A DNA stretch of 64,000 bases from Harmothoe impar (GCA_947462335.1 OX381708.1:6324001-6388000), one strand, 5' to 3'; shown: positions 43,653-54,470, counted from the stretch's first letter. Notes: generated from the sequence alone by a model not told the origin. Numbers and translations are program-made.

Positions 43653-45686
43653 TATATGGTTTTAGAGATTCTAAGGACACTTATGCTTGCTACTCAACTC
43701 TTTTAATAAATACATATTGAGCGAAGATCAAATTTCAGGGGGTCAGTGTTTTATAGCATTGTACATGTATATTGCTGACATTGAATACATACTTAGGATC
43801 TCTCAATACAAATTAGTTTGATTTTCTTGATAGATTTAATCTACAGAGTAGCTTTAATTATATGATATGAATGAGAAGTGGAGTAAATACAAATCTTTCT
43901 ATTATTTATTGAGGGGGATTGCTAGGTCTCCACAATTTTCTGGAGCTAGCATAATCATAAAGTAGGCATAAGTTATGTAATACAGGGTTAAAGAAGTCTA
44001 TTTTCTGATTCTCTATTTCAGATACCTCTCATATTATAACTGTACGGATTAATTATTCTAGCATAAACCCAACAAATGCTAACTGGAAACTGTAACCAAA
44101 CTCTTCATATATATATATATACGTGTATGCATAACTGTTTCTGATCTAAGGACTTTGGTGACAATGCAGATTTGAGGAATAAAAATACTGTGTTGTGCTT
44201 TATTTGATCATCTATCATTATAACTAAATAAATTGGAATAGTCCCATGGAATGTTTTTTTATATAGGGGCCTATGTGAATTTACTTTAGAATCAACTGAA
44301 ATGAATAATATTTTGTTTCTCAATTTACTTCATACATGAAAAAGGTGGTACGGACAACAAAATTCACTCTGACAACCAGCACTGTGATATCATGGGTTTG
44401 CTTTGCTTTGGTGGGAAAATCATGATAAATCAGGTCAAAATTATTCAAATATTAACAAATTTCAGCCATTCACTTTCTCAGCCAGAATATTTTACTGTGG
44501 TAAAACATGTAAAGTAGTGAAATCCTCCTATAAATCATTTTAGTTGAATTGAGGTGAATAACCTCCAAATTTATGAGTATCTAGACCTTTTCTAATCTTA
44601 AAAGATCCCAAAAAGTAGGGCTTTTAGGGGTGGTGCTTATTGATTATTATTTCTACAGGGCGGATTTGCACTTTGTGTGAATCTAATCGTCCAATTAAAC
44701 TTGATAAACCTAGAATAATTCATTGTGCTCTAAATACCATGTTTGAAAGGTCAACATAAATATCTGTAGGAAATCCACTCTTTCATTCTATTTTTGACAG
44801 TAACTATTTTTCTTCTAAAGTGTGAATGTAGTGCTAGTCTTTGCTTTTATTCAATGGAACTATCACAGGATCCTTCATATGCAATTAAAGGTGTTAAAGA
44901 TAAAATTGATAAATGCAGCCACTAGTGTCTTTGCTATTTGATTGAAAAAAATGTTCCACCATATACTTTGAAGATTTCTATAGCTCATCTTTGGTCTCAC
45001 CAAGATGTGTAATTCCGCTAGATGTATATATATTAGATGAGGACTATGTATGTAGTGTTTTTAGTAAATAAAGATTTGAACTAAAATGCCTGCAGTTGTG
45101 TTGTCTCATTTAGCATTAGATTGATTATAATTATGTTGATACTACTATTTCCATCATATACCTATCTATTCACATACATATCACATATTGTATTGGCCTG
45201 TATGTATACAGTAAAACATAACTATAAAAGACTTGAATATACCAAGAACTGATTTATAAAGTGCATATCTTTCTATCCATTTCCCTTATATTATACATTA
45301 TGGTTAACTCCATTATAACAAGGCAAATGCCCTAAAAAGGTTTTACTGTATAATCTATAGTTCTGCAATTGTATAGAAAATATCCATAATAGCCTTGTAG
45401 TCCATATTATTTCATCAAATCTAAAGTAGTAAAATATTAGGTAAGTGTTGAAATCAAAATCTGTTTGGCTCATAGCTGTAAATTAAATTAATTTCCTCAT
45501 AGAAAGTTAGAGGCATCATAAGGTTACTTATATCACTTTAATGCCCAAATACAGTCCTGTCACTTTTGACACCAGGTATCACTAATGTAGCCTACTTCTG
45601 TGCCCCCTGGTAGGTATTCCGTGAACAACCCAACTTGTTAGTTCCTGGCACTCCAACTAGGCCTACCTCATAACTAACATAGGCCT
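43653..45686. other. AT-rich low-repeat segment
   Basis: Apart from an (AT)n tract at 44108-44122 it holds no repeats or coding sequence I recognise. Its evenness suggests a long 3' UTR or unique intergenic DNA. Confidence 0.35.
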
Positions 45687-46158
45687 TTAAGCTTACTTAG
45701 AAATTCACTGAGCTTTGTATAACAAAGCTTGACATTTCCACGCGGTGGCCGGTAGGCCTATACGAAAAACACAAGGCGATATTTCTGATTTGGAAACTTA
45801 GTTTCCAGACATAAACATTCAATGTCATTATCAGCAACACTTAAGTCTTCTCTTATCGTAGTATACGGCGCATACTTGTTGGCGACGTAGCACGCTACGC
45901 CACCACCTTTTTTCTTAAGTCTTCTTGGTCTATCAAGCCTATACATGTGCATGTCGGGTAGATTGACATAACTTGTTGGGATTCTAGATTTTAGCCAACT
46001 CTCATTTATCGACAGATAATCAAGGTTAGATACTAGACCGCTTAATATATTTATCTTACCCGGCAGACTTTGTGCATTCATGCATACTAGCTTAAGACCT
46101 TTTACATCTTTTAGCTCATCAAATTTTATGTACTTAGAACCAGGACATGTAGTTTACC

Positions 46159-46687
46159 CCAGCAACCTAGTACACATCTCCCAATATAGTTTAGACACAT
46201 GACGACAGAGTACAGACTAAATAAGTGCAACATCAAATGGCCTAGGCGCTTGTGTTTAAGGGCCATAGGTAAAGATCAATTTCAGTGAGGTTATTGATCT
46301 ATAGTGCTCAAACAGGTTAAGCTACATAAAGATTAGACAAGATTAAATATTCGCCAAAAGACGAACAGTGAAAAGACAAATACAAAATTCCAAAAACTAC
46401 TAAACTTACAAATTTTAAACGTCATGACCCTGGGCAACCCCTGCTGGTTGGCTGGAACCAGCGAACAGATAATGGAACCAGAATGTTTGGGGCCATTCCA
46501 GGTTGGCATACCCATAAGTTGCACGCCTCGCCCTACACCTCTCGACCCACTAGGGGACACAGAAATCTGCCCTCTCTCGACCTACACCTCTCGACCCATT
46601 AAGGGACACAGGATATTCCCCTCTCTCGACCTACCTATCTCAACCATCGAGGGGGCCATTATCCTTGCCTCTCTCGACGTAACATCA
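46159..46687. other. Spacer with a degenerate ~50-bp tandem repeat
   Basis: Near 46525-46690 the phrase CTCTCTCGACCTACACCTCT and GACCCATTAAGGGACAC recurs three to four times, immediately before the macrosatellite. No gene. Confidence 0.5.
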
Positions 46688-46822
46688 AGGGACCCATTCC
46701 AGTAAAGTGCCCCCTACCTTGCACCATATGGCCCATAGGGCCCCCTGCTTGCACCATAGGACCTATACCAGGAAAGTAGCCCATACCTTGCACCATATGG
46801 CCTATGGGGCCCCTTCCTTGCA

Positions 46823-47758
46823 GGCTCACTCTCACCAAATCAGTGCAACTAAAAAAGTGACGTACATGATCGGCGGACGTACATGATCGGCAGACGTACA
46901 TGATCGGCAGAGTACAAAACCCATCTTTTACCCCCTGCACTACGATGTTTAACTCTCCCAACCATACCTACAGGCTGTAATGTATCTTTGGGGAGTTTAT
47001 TAGAAAAAAACAACTCCCAAAATATGTATAGGGGCCGGAGGGGGGGGGCTCAATGTGTAACCGATCATGTACGTCACATGACGTACATGATCGGCTTGGA
47101 ATGTCATGTAACATGTCCTCATTACCCACTGCTTCACATGTCTATGATTATACATATTTAGACCTACATCATATGTACACCTTGCTATGATTGATTTATG
47201 TTTTATATATGGTCAGAAAGGGTAATTAAGACAGTCAATAAATAATGGCCGATCATGTACGTCACATGACGTACATGATCGGTATTTCAAATGTCATGTA
47301 AAATACTCTTACTAGTCGCATCTACACATGTCTAACATCTTACATGTCAAGACACACATGATATGTACACCTAGGTAAGGTTTATTAATGTTTTTCCTTG
47401 TTCAGAAAGGGTAGGGCAGTCAATAATCACCGATCATGTACGTCACCGATCATGTACGTCACATGACGTACATGATCGGTATTGAAATGTCAAGTAAAAT
47501 TCTCTTCCTAGTCGAATATACACATGTCTAACATAGAACATGTCAAGACACACACCATATGCACACCTTGGTAAGATATATTTATGTTTTAACATGGTCA
47601 GAAAGGGTAGGGCAGTCAATAACTCCCGATCATGTACGTCACCGATCATGTACGTCACCGATCATGTACGTCACCGATCATGTACGTCCGCCGATCATGT
47701 ACGTCCGCCGATCATGTACGTCCAAATAATAGTTGCATCGATCTGGTGAGAGTGAGCC
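46823..47758. mobile_element. 936-bp fold-back transposon-like element inserted in the macrosatellite
   Basis: The terminal inverted repeats GGCTCACTCTCACCA and TGGTGAGAGTGAGCC are perfect, with pairing extending further inwards. TGCA is duplicated (46819-46822, 47759-47762), and satellite sequence is continuous once one copy is counted. Inside, many copies of GACGTACATGATCGG occur in both orientations. No coding sequence. Confidence 0.85.
47060..47722. repeat. ~190-bp tandem units headed by a 34-bp palindrome
   Basis: The palindrome has arms CCGATCATGTACGTCA and TGACGTACATGATCGG around CA. It recurs near 47063, 47252 and 47447, each followed by a spacer with GTCATGTAA, CACATGTCTA and GGTCAGAAAGGGTA. 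The last block (47627-47722) is a run of six CGATCATGTACGTC units. Mirror-image units open the element at 46857-46910. Confidence 0.85.
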
Positions 47759-49674
47759 TGCACCATATGGCCTATTCCTTTAAAGTGACCCCTACCTTGC
47801 ACCATATGACCCATGGGGTCCCCTCCTTGCACCATAGGACCTACTAGTTCAAAGTGCCCACTACCTTGCATCATATGACCCATGGGGTCCCCTATTTGCA
47901 CCATATGACCCATAGCAGAAAAGTGGCCCCTACCTTGCACCATATGACCCAAGGGGTGCCCACCTTGCACCATAGGACCCATTCCTTCAAAATGGCCCCT
48001 ACCTTGCACCATATGGCCTATGGGGTCCCCTCCTTGCACCATAGGACCCATAGCAGGAAAGAGGCCCCTACCTTGCACCATGTGACCCATGGGGTCCCCT
48101 CTTTGCACCATATGGCCTATCCCCAAAAAGGGGGTCCCTACCTTGCACCATATGACCCATGGGGTCGCCTATTTGCACCATATGACCCATAGCAGGAAAG
48201 TGGCCCTACCTTGCACCATATGACCCATGGGGTGCCGACCTTGCACCATAGGACCTATTCCTTCAAAGTGGCCCCTACCTTGCACCATATGGCCTATGGG
48301 GGGGCCCTTGCACCATAAGAGCCATAGCAGGAAAGTGGCCCCTATCTTGCACCAGATGGCCTATTTGGTCCCCACCTTGCACCATAGGACCCAAAGCAGG
48401 AAAGTGGCCCCTATCTTGCACCATATGGCCTATGGGGTCCCCACCTTGTACCATAGGACCCATAGCAGGAAAGAGGCCCCTACCTTGCACCATGTGACCC
48501 ATGGGGTCCCCTCTTTGCACCATATGGCCTATCCCAAAAAAGGGGGCCCCTACCTTGCACCATATGACCCATGGGGTACCCTCTTTGCACCATATGGCCT
48601 ATCCCCAAAAAAGGGGTCCCTACCTTGCACCATATGACCCATGGGGTCGCCTATTTGCACCATATGACCCATAGCAGGAAAGTGGCCCTACCTTGCACCA
48701 TATGACCCATGGGGTGCCCACCTTGCACTGTAGGACCTATTCCTTCAAAGTGGCCCCTACCTTGCACCATATGGCCTATGGGGGGGGGCCTTGCACCATA
48801 CGAGCCATAGCAGGAAAGTGGCCCCTATCTTGCACCAGATGGCCTATTGGGTCCCCACCTTGCACCATAGGACCCATAGCAGGAAAGTGGCCCCTACCTT
48901 GCACCTATGGCCTATGGGGTCCCCACCCTGCACCATAGGACCCATACCAGGAGAGAGGCCCCTACCTTGCACCATGTGACCCATGGGGTCCCCTCTTTGC
49001 ACCATATGGCCTATCCCAAAAAAGGGGGCCCCTACCTTGCACCATATGACCCATGGGGTCCCCACCTTGCACCATAGGACCCATGTCAGGAAAGTGGCCG
49101 CTTCCTTGCACCATATGGCCCATGTGGTCCCCTCTTTGCACCATAGGACCCATGGGGTCCTCTCTTTGCACCATGTGGCCTATCCCTAATAAGGGGGGCC
49201 TATCCCTAATAATATGACCCAAGGGGTCCCCTCCTTGCACCAGAGGACCCATTCCCTCAAAGTGGCCCCTACCTTGCACCGTATGACCCATGGGGTCCTG
49301 GGCTGGCACCATATGGCCTATCCCAACGAGGGTGCCCCTACCATGCAACGTTTGGCCCATGGTTACCCACCTACCACCAGAGAACCCATACCTGGGCAGT
49401 CGCCCCAACCATGCACGATATGACCTAAAGGGTCCCCACTGTGCACCATAGAACCCATACAGAGAAAGTGGCAACCTATCTTTCATTGTTGTCTCATATA
49501 ACCACCACATGACCCATACCCTGTAAAAGGCCCATAACATGCACCGTGTGACCTATGGGATCCCTATACCTTGCACCATTGGACTCATACTGCAACTCAC
49601 TGTGTGACCTACGGGGCCCCCAACTTGCACCGTATGACCTAGCCTCACAAAATGGCCCTAATGCCCAGAGCAGG

Positions 49675-50135
49675 GGGGCGGGAGCTCTGTGCTCTCTTGA
49701 GCTCAATACTCCTTGGAGCTCCATGCTCCCTGTAGCTCTGTGCTCCATCAAGCTCCGAGTTCCATGTGCTCAATAGCTCCCTGATACTCAGTGTGGCCTT
49801 GAGCTCCTTCCTCCCTTGAGCTCTGTGCTCCCTGGAGCTCCAAAGAGCTTCATACTCTGTGGAGCTATATGGAGCATTGAGTTCCATGGAGCACATGTAT
49901 AGTCTAAAGAGCACTGAACTCTATGGGGCATGGAGCTCCTACGAGCACAAAGCTCCACGGAATACAGAGCTCAAGGGAGTACAGAGCTCCAGGGAGGAAG
50001 GAGCTCCAGGGAATACAGAGCTCCAGAGAGCATGGAGTTCCAGAGAGCTCATGGAGTTTGGAGGTCCACGGCATGCAGAGCTCCAGGGAGCATTGAGCCC
50101 CAGGGAGCACAGAGCTCCAGGGAGCATGTGGCTCC
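49675..50135. repeat. 17-bp minisatellite in two opposite orientations at the centre of the inverted macrosatellite
   Basis: Left of about 49880 the unit reads GAGCTCTGTGCTCCCTG; right of it the reverse complement AGGGAGCACAGAGCTCC is repeated with a 17-bp period. The symmetry axis is near 49885. Apparent peptides such as APGSMEPQGAQSSREH are by-products. Confidence 0.88.
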
Positions 50136-50968
50136 CTCACATGGTGCATTATAGGGACCTTTTACAGGATATGGGTCATGTGGTGCAAGGAGGAGACCCC
50201 ATAGGTCCTATGATGCAAGGTAGGGACCCCATAGGCCATATGGTGAAAGATAGGGGTCACTTTGATGGTATGGGTCCTAAGGTGCAAGGTGGGGACCCCA
50301 TAGGACATATGGTGCAAGATAGGGGTCACTTTGATGGTATGGGTCCTACGGTGCAAGGTGGGGACCCCATAGGCCATATGGTGCAAGGTAGGGGCCACTT
50401 TGCTGGTATGGGTCATATGGTGCAAGGTGGGGACCCCATAGGCCATATGGGGTAAGGAATGGGCCCTTTCCTGGTATGGGTCCTATGGTGCAAGGTGGGG
50501 ACCCCATAGGCCATATGGTGCAAGGTAGGGGCCACTTTCCTGGTATGTGTCCTATGGTGCAAGGTGGGGACCCCATAGGACATATGGTGCAAGATAGGGG
50601 TCACTTTCCTGGTATGGGTCCTACAGTGCAAGGTGGGGACCCCATAGGCCATATGGTGCAAGGTAGGGGCCACTTTGAAGGAATAGGTCCTATGGTACAA
50701 GGTGGGCACCCCATAGGCCATATGGTGCAAGACAGGGGTCACTTTGATGGTATGGGTCCTACGGTGCAAGGTGGGGACCCCATAGGCCATATGGTGCAAG
50801 ATAGGGGTCACTTTGATGGTATGGGTCCTATGGTGCAAGGTGGGGACCCCATAGGCCATATGGTGCAAGGTAGGGGCCACTTTCCTGGTATGGGTCATAT
50901 GGTGCAAGGTGGGGACCCCATAGGCCATATGGGGCAAGGAATGGGCCCCTTTCCTGGTATGGGTCCTA

Positions 50969-51054
50969 CCCAGTGGGCACAAAATTCAAGTCAACATTGA
51001 ATCAACATTGACAACCATTTGTCAATAATGATTCAATGTTTTGTGCCCACTGGG
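50969..51054. mobile_element. 86-bp MITE in the macrosatellite, TA target
   Basis: The ends CCCAGTGGGCACAAAA and TTTTGTGCCCACTGGG are perfect 16-bp inverted repeats, flanked by TA (50967-50968, 51055-51056). Satellite sequence is continuous when one TA is counted. Confidence 0.92.
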
Positions 51055-53430
51055 TATGGGGCAAGGTGGGGACCACATAGGACATATGGTGCAAGATAGG
51101 GGTCACTTTGATGGTATGGGTCCTACGGTGCAAGGTGGGGACCCCATAGGCCATATGGTGCAAGGTAGGGGCCACTTTCCTGGTGTGGGTCCTATGGTGC
51201 AAGGTAGGGACCCCATAGGCCATATGGTGCAAGATAGCGATCACTTTGATGGTATGGGTCCTAAGGTGCAAGGTGGGGACCCCATAGGCCATATGGTGCA
51301 AGATAGGGGTCACTTTGATGGTATGGGTCCTATGGTGCAAGGTGGGGACCCCATAGGCCATATGGTGCAAGGTAGGGGCCACTTTCCTGGTATGGGTCAT
51401 ATGGTGCAAGGTAGGGACCCCATAGGCCATATGGTGCAAGACAGGGGTCACTTTGATGGTATGGGTCCTATGGTGCAAGGTAGGGACCCCATAGGCCATA
51501 TGGTGCAAGGTAGGGGTCACTTTCCTTGTATGGGTCATATGGTGCAAGGTAGGGACCCCATAGGCCATATGGTGCAAGATAGGGGTCACTTTGATGGTAT
51601 GGGTCCTATGGTGCAAGGTGGGGACCCCATAGGCCATATGGGGCAAGGTAGGGGCCACTTTCCTGTTATGTGTCCTATGGTGCAAAGTGGGGACCCCATA
51701 GGACATATGGTGCAAGATAGGGGTCACTCTGTTGGTATGGGTCCTACGGTGCAAGCTGGGGACCCCATAGGCCTTATGGTGCAAGGTAGGGGTCACTTTC
51801 CTGGTGTGGGTCATATAGTGCAAGGTAGGGACCCCATAGGCCATATGGTGCAAGATAGGGATCACTTTGATGGTATGGGTCCTAAGGTGCAAGGTGGGGA
51901 CCCCATAGGACATATGGTGCAAGATAGGGGTCACTTTGATGGTATGGGTCCTAAGGTGCAAGGTGGGGACCCCATAGGCCATATGGTGCAAGATAGGGGT
52001 CACTTTAATGGTATGGGTCCTATGGTGCAAGGTGGGGACCCCATAGGCCATATGGTGCAAGGTAGGGGCCACTTTCCTGGTATGGGTCATATGGTGCAAG
52101 GTAGGGACCCCATAGGCCATATGGTGCAAGATAGGGGTCACTTTGATGGTATGGGTCCTATGGTGCAAGGTGGGGACCCCATAGGCCATATGGGGCAAGG
52201 TAGGGGCCACTTTCCTGGTATGGGTCATATGGTGCAAGGTAGGGACCCCATAGGCCATATGGTGCAAGACAGGGGTCACTTTGATGGTATGGGTCCTATG
52301 GTGCAAGGTAGGGACCCCATAGGCCATATGGTGCAAGGTATAGGGTCACTTTCCTGGTACGGGTCATATGGTGCAAGGTGGGGACCCCATAGGCCATATG
52401 GTGCAAGACAGGGGTCACTTTGATGGTATGGGTCCTATGGTGCAAGCTGGGGACCCCATAGGCCATATGGTGCAAGGTAGGGGTCACTTTCCTGGTGTGG
52501 GTCATATAGTGCAAGGTAGGGACCCCATAGGCCATATGGTGCAAGATAGCGATCACTTTGATGGTATGGGTCCTAAGGTGCAAGGTGGGGACCCCATAGG
52601 CCATATGGTGCAAGATAGGGGTCACTTTGATGGTATGGGTCCTATGGTGCAAGGTGGGGACCCCATAGGCCATATGGGGCAAGGTAGGGGTCACTTTCCT
52701 GGTATGGGTCATATGGTGCAAGGTAGGGACCCCATAGGCCATATGGTGCAAGATAGGGGTCACTTTGATGGTATGGGTCCTATGGTGCAAGGTGGGGACC
52801 CCATAGGCCATATGGGGCAAGGTAGGGGCCACTTTCCTGGTATGGGTCATATGGTGCAAGGTAGGGACCCCATAGGCCATATGGTGCAAGACAGGGGTCA
52901 CTTTGATGGTATGGGTCCTATGGTGCAAGGTAGGGACCCCATAGGCCATATGGTGCAAGGTATAGGGTCACTTTCCTGGTATAGGTCATATGGTGCAAGG
53001 TGGGGACCCCATAGGCCATATGGTGCAAGACAGGGGTCACTTTGATGGTATGGGTCCTATGGTGCAAGCTGGGGACCCCATAGGCCATATTGTGCAAGGT
53101 AGGGGTCACTTTCCTGGTGTGGGTCATATAGTGCAAGGTAGGGACCCCATAGGCCATATGGTGCAAGATAGCGATCACTTTGATGGTATGGGTCCTAAGG
53201 TGCAAGGTGGGGACCCCATAGGCCATATGGTGCAAGATAGGGGTCACTTTGATGGTATGGGTCCTATGGTGCAAGGTGGGGACCCCATAGGCCATATGGG
53301 GCAAGGTAGGGGTCACTTTCCTGGTATGGGTCATATGGTGCAAGGTAGGGACCCCATAGGCCATATGGTGCAAGATAGGGGTCACTTTGATGGTGTGGGT
53401 CATATGGTGCAAGGTGGGGACCCCATGGTT

Positions 53431-53642
53431 GTGACTATACATGGGTAGCCAGAATTATCACCGTGTCGCCGTGTCGATTTTTAGCTAGGGTGCCGTGTCG
53501 CCGTGTCGATTTTTATTCTATACATTCTAGTCCATTTTTCTGTGTCCGTCGATTTTAAAAAGGGCCGTGTCGCCCGTGTCGAATTTAAGAACCCCCCGTG
53601 TCGCCGTGTCACGCGTGTCGAATTTTACCCATGTATAGTCAC
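53431..53642. mobile_element. MITE of the GTGNCTNTACATGGGT family in the macrosatellite, 6-bp target-site duplication
   Basis: The ends GTGACTATACATGGGTA and TACCCATGTATAGTCAC are perfect 17-bp inverted repeats, flanked by ATGGTT (53425-53430, 53643-53648). The interior repeats GTGTCGCCGTGTCGATTTT. Satellite resumes on both sides. Confidence 0.92.
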
Positions 53643-53815
53643 ATGGTTCATATGGTGCAATGTAGGGGCCACTTTCCTGGAATGGGTCCTATGGTGCAAG
53701 GTGGGGACCCCACAGGACATATGGTGCAAGATAGGGGTCACTTTGATGGTATGGGTTCTTTGGTGCAAGGTGGGAACCCCATAAGTAATATGGTGCAGGT
53801 CGCGCTGATATAGCC

Positions 53816-54240
53816 AAGGCACAGGTTGTATGAATGGGCTGTGTGGTGTTAGCTAGAGATCCCGCTAGTGATATGCCAATGTATGGGTCATCTCGTGCAG
53901 CGCTCAGCCAGCCCTCAGTGGGCGCCACAGCGTAGGTCGCGTGAGGCAATATGTGGGTATGAGCGTATGCTCCATTCAAATATTACGTAACACAATTTTG
54001 GCCAGTTTCCGGTTGCCAAGGACCAGCGCGCCAACGTTGTAAACAGTGCGTCGTGACTGCCAGCAGGATCATGTTTGGTACATGTTTGCCTCTGTTCATG
54101 GCGAGGAAACAGTAAAGTAAGTCGTAATACATGCATATATGTGTTTTTGATGAGTGTGGACATTGTTTAAAGTAAAAGAGATATCGAAATAGTGCCATAG
54201 TAGTGTTAAAAGTACCTCGTACTACGCTAAAGCTAGGCAT
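53816..54240. other. Spacer between macrosatellite and the YqaJ gene promoter
   Basis: No domain-bearing open frame. CpG content rises after about 53980 (TTTCCGGTTGCC, GCGCGCC), so the promoter island may begin here. A possible donor GTAAGTCG at about 54117 could mark a further alternative 5' exon. Confidence 0.35.
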
Positions 54241-54470
54241 AGTGGGTTTGCCGGTTGTCGCGCATGCGCGAGTTGCGAGGGACTTCCGGCCAGCTGGCGC
54301 AGATGCCAACAGCATGTTATTCGCCGAATTGTGGTCCGCAACTCCTGGAATTATCGCTCACGTCTGCCAAGTTCCGGTCCGGCGCACTGCGCACTGCGCA
54401 CTGGGACGTCCGTCACGTAACTGGGTCACTGGCTGTTGGTAAACATCTTCAAGATCTTGTGACGGCTCTC
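54241..54470 (+). promoter_or_regulatory. CpG-rich TATA-less promoter of the SWIM/YqaJ gene
   Basis: A perfect palindromic NRF1-type motif GCGCATGCGC (54260-54269), an ETS motif ACTTCCGGCC (54282-54291), GCGCACTGCGCACTGCGC, and a CRE-like CGTCACGTAA lie within about 160 bp, just before the first coding exon at 54533. No TATA box was seen. This fits a broadly expressed gene. Confidence 0.55.

Larger units (their letters stand above)
40790..45090 (+). other. Candidate spliced transcript inside the TTAA insertion
   Basis: A possible first exon ends CTACCTGA before GTAAGTATG (donor near 40895). An acceptor TTTTCTATCTTCACAG ends at 43501, and AT-rich, largely repeat-free sequence follows to an AATAAA near 45067. 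This would make a two-exon RNA with a long 3' UTR. Everything here is inferred from splice and polyadenylation signals. Confidence 0.25.
40098..45686. mobile_element. 5.6-kb insertion with TTAA target duplication (piggyBac/Kolobok-like boundary)
   Basis: TTAA occurs at 40094-40097 and 45687-45690, exactly where the endonuclease coding frame of element 2 is cut, and the two sides are in register when one TTAA is counted. The outermost bases are AGG and CCT; longer terminal inverted repeats are not evident. TTAA targets are characteristic of piggyBac and Kolobok transposons. No transposase was recognised, so the segment would be non-autonomous. It contains smaller repeats and a candidate two-exon transcript. 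Confidence 0.65.
37068..46158 (-). mobile_element. Non-LTR retrotransposon 2, decayed, with two nested insertions
   Basis: The 3' UTR (37068-37500) ends with an ACTGA-type tail (AACTGAACTGAAG on the minus strand) abutting element 1. The ORF2 homology runs from 37502 to about 46158 on the minus strand, interrupted by a 181-bp MITE (39284-39464) and a 5.6-kb segment (40098-45686). The 5' end at about 46158 lacks ORF1. Confidence 0.8.
37502..46158 (-). pseudogene. ORF2 (endonuclease-reverse transcriptase) of non-LTR element 2
   Basis: From the 5' side, the endonuclease N-terminus lies at 45700-46158 (MNAQSLPGKINILSGL, NESWLKSRIP). A TAG sits just before its YRPPRG motif. After the 5.6-kb insertion the endonuclease resumes at 40093 with ICGDFNVDS and runs to 39467. 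After the MITE come the linker and the reverse transcriptase to about 38110: FLDLRKAFETVNH, GVPQGSVLGPLLY and catalytic MYADDL. A one-base frameshift near 38110 precedes the C-terminal part, which ends at 37502. The element is therefore a dead copy with one nonsense codon, one frameshift and two insertions. Confidence 0.85.
46688..49670. repeat. Macrosatellite, left arm (inverted orientation)
   Basis: Tandem units of about 69 bp, each made of two related halves: CTTGCACCATATGGCC with CATGGGGTCCCC, then CTTGCACCATAGGACCCA with AAAGTGGCCCCTAC. Units are diverged, more so towards the centre. The arm is interrupted by the 936-bp element at 46823-47758. It is the reverse complement of the array at 50140-53815. 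Confidence 0.95.
50140..53815. repeat. Macrosatellite, right arm (69-bp unit, higher-order repeat)
   Basis: The unit is GGTGCAAGGTGGGGACCCCA, TAGGCCATATGGTGCAAG, then RTAGGGGYCACTTTSMTGGT and ATGGGTCMTAT, 69 bp. About 45-50 units are present, most exactly 69 bp. Marker variants (TATAGGGTCACTTTCC at 52339 and 52961; GCAAGCTGGGG at 52440 and 53062) show a nine-unit, 622-bp higher-order period. Open frames of 460 codons (plus, 51041-52423) and 444 codons (minus, 51002-52336) run through it. Confidence 0.95.

Noticed and set aside
47060..47722. CRISPR-like array of CGATCATGTACGTC repeats
   Set aside because: Repeats occur in both orientations without regular unique spacers, inside a transposon-like element in a eukaryotic genome; no cas genes.
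49494..50154. Frames rich in SSREHRAPG or similar peptides
   Set aside because: Products of the 17-bp GAGCTC minisatellite; present in many frames and on both strands.
51002..53448. Long open frames on both strands as real protein genes
   Set aside because: They follow from a 69-bp, stop-free repeat unit; both strands are equally open, and unit differences include frame-neutral changes without a coding bias. Kept only as a finding.
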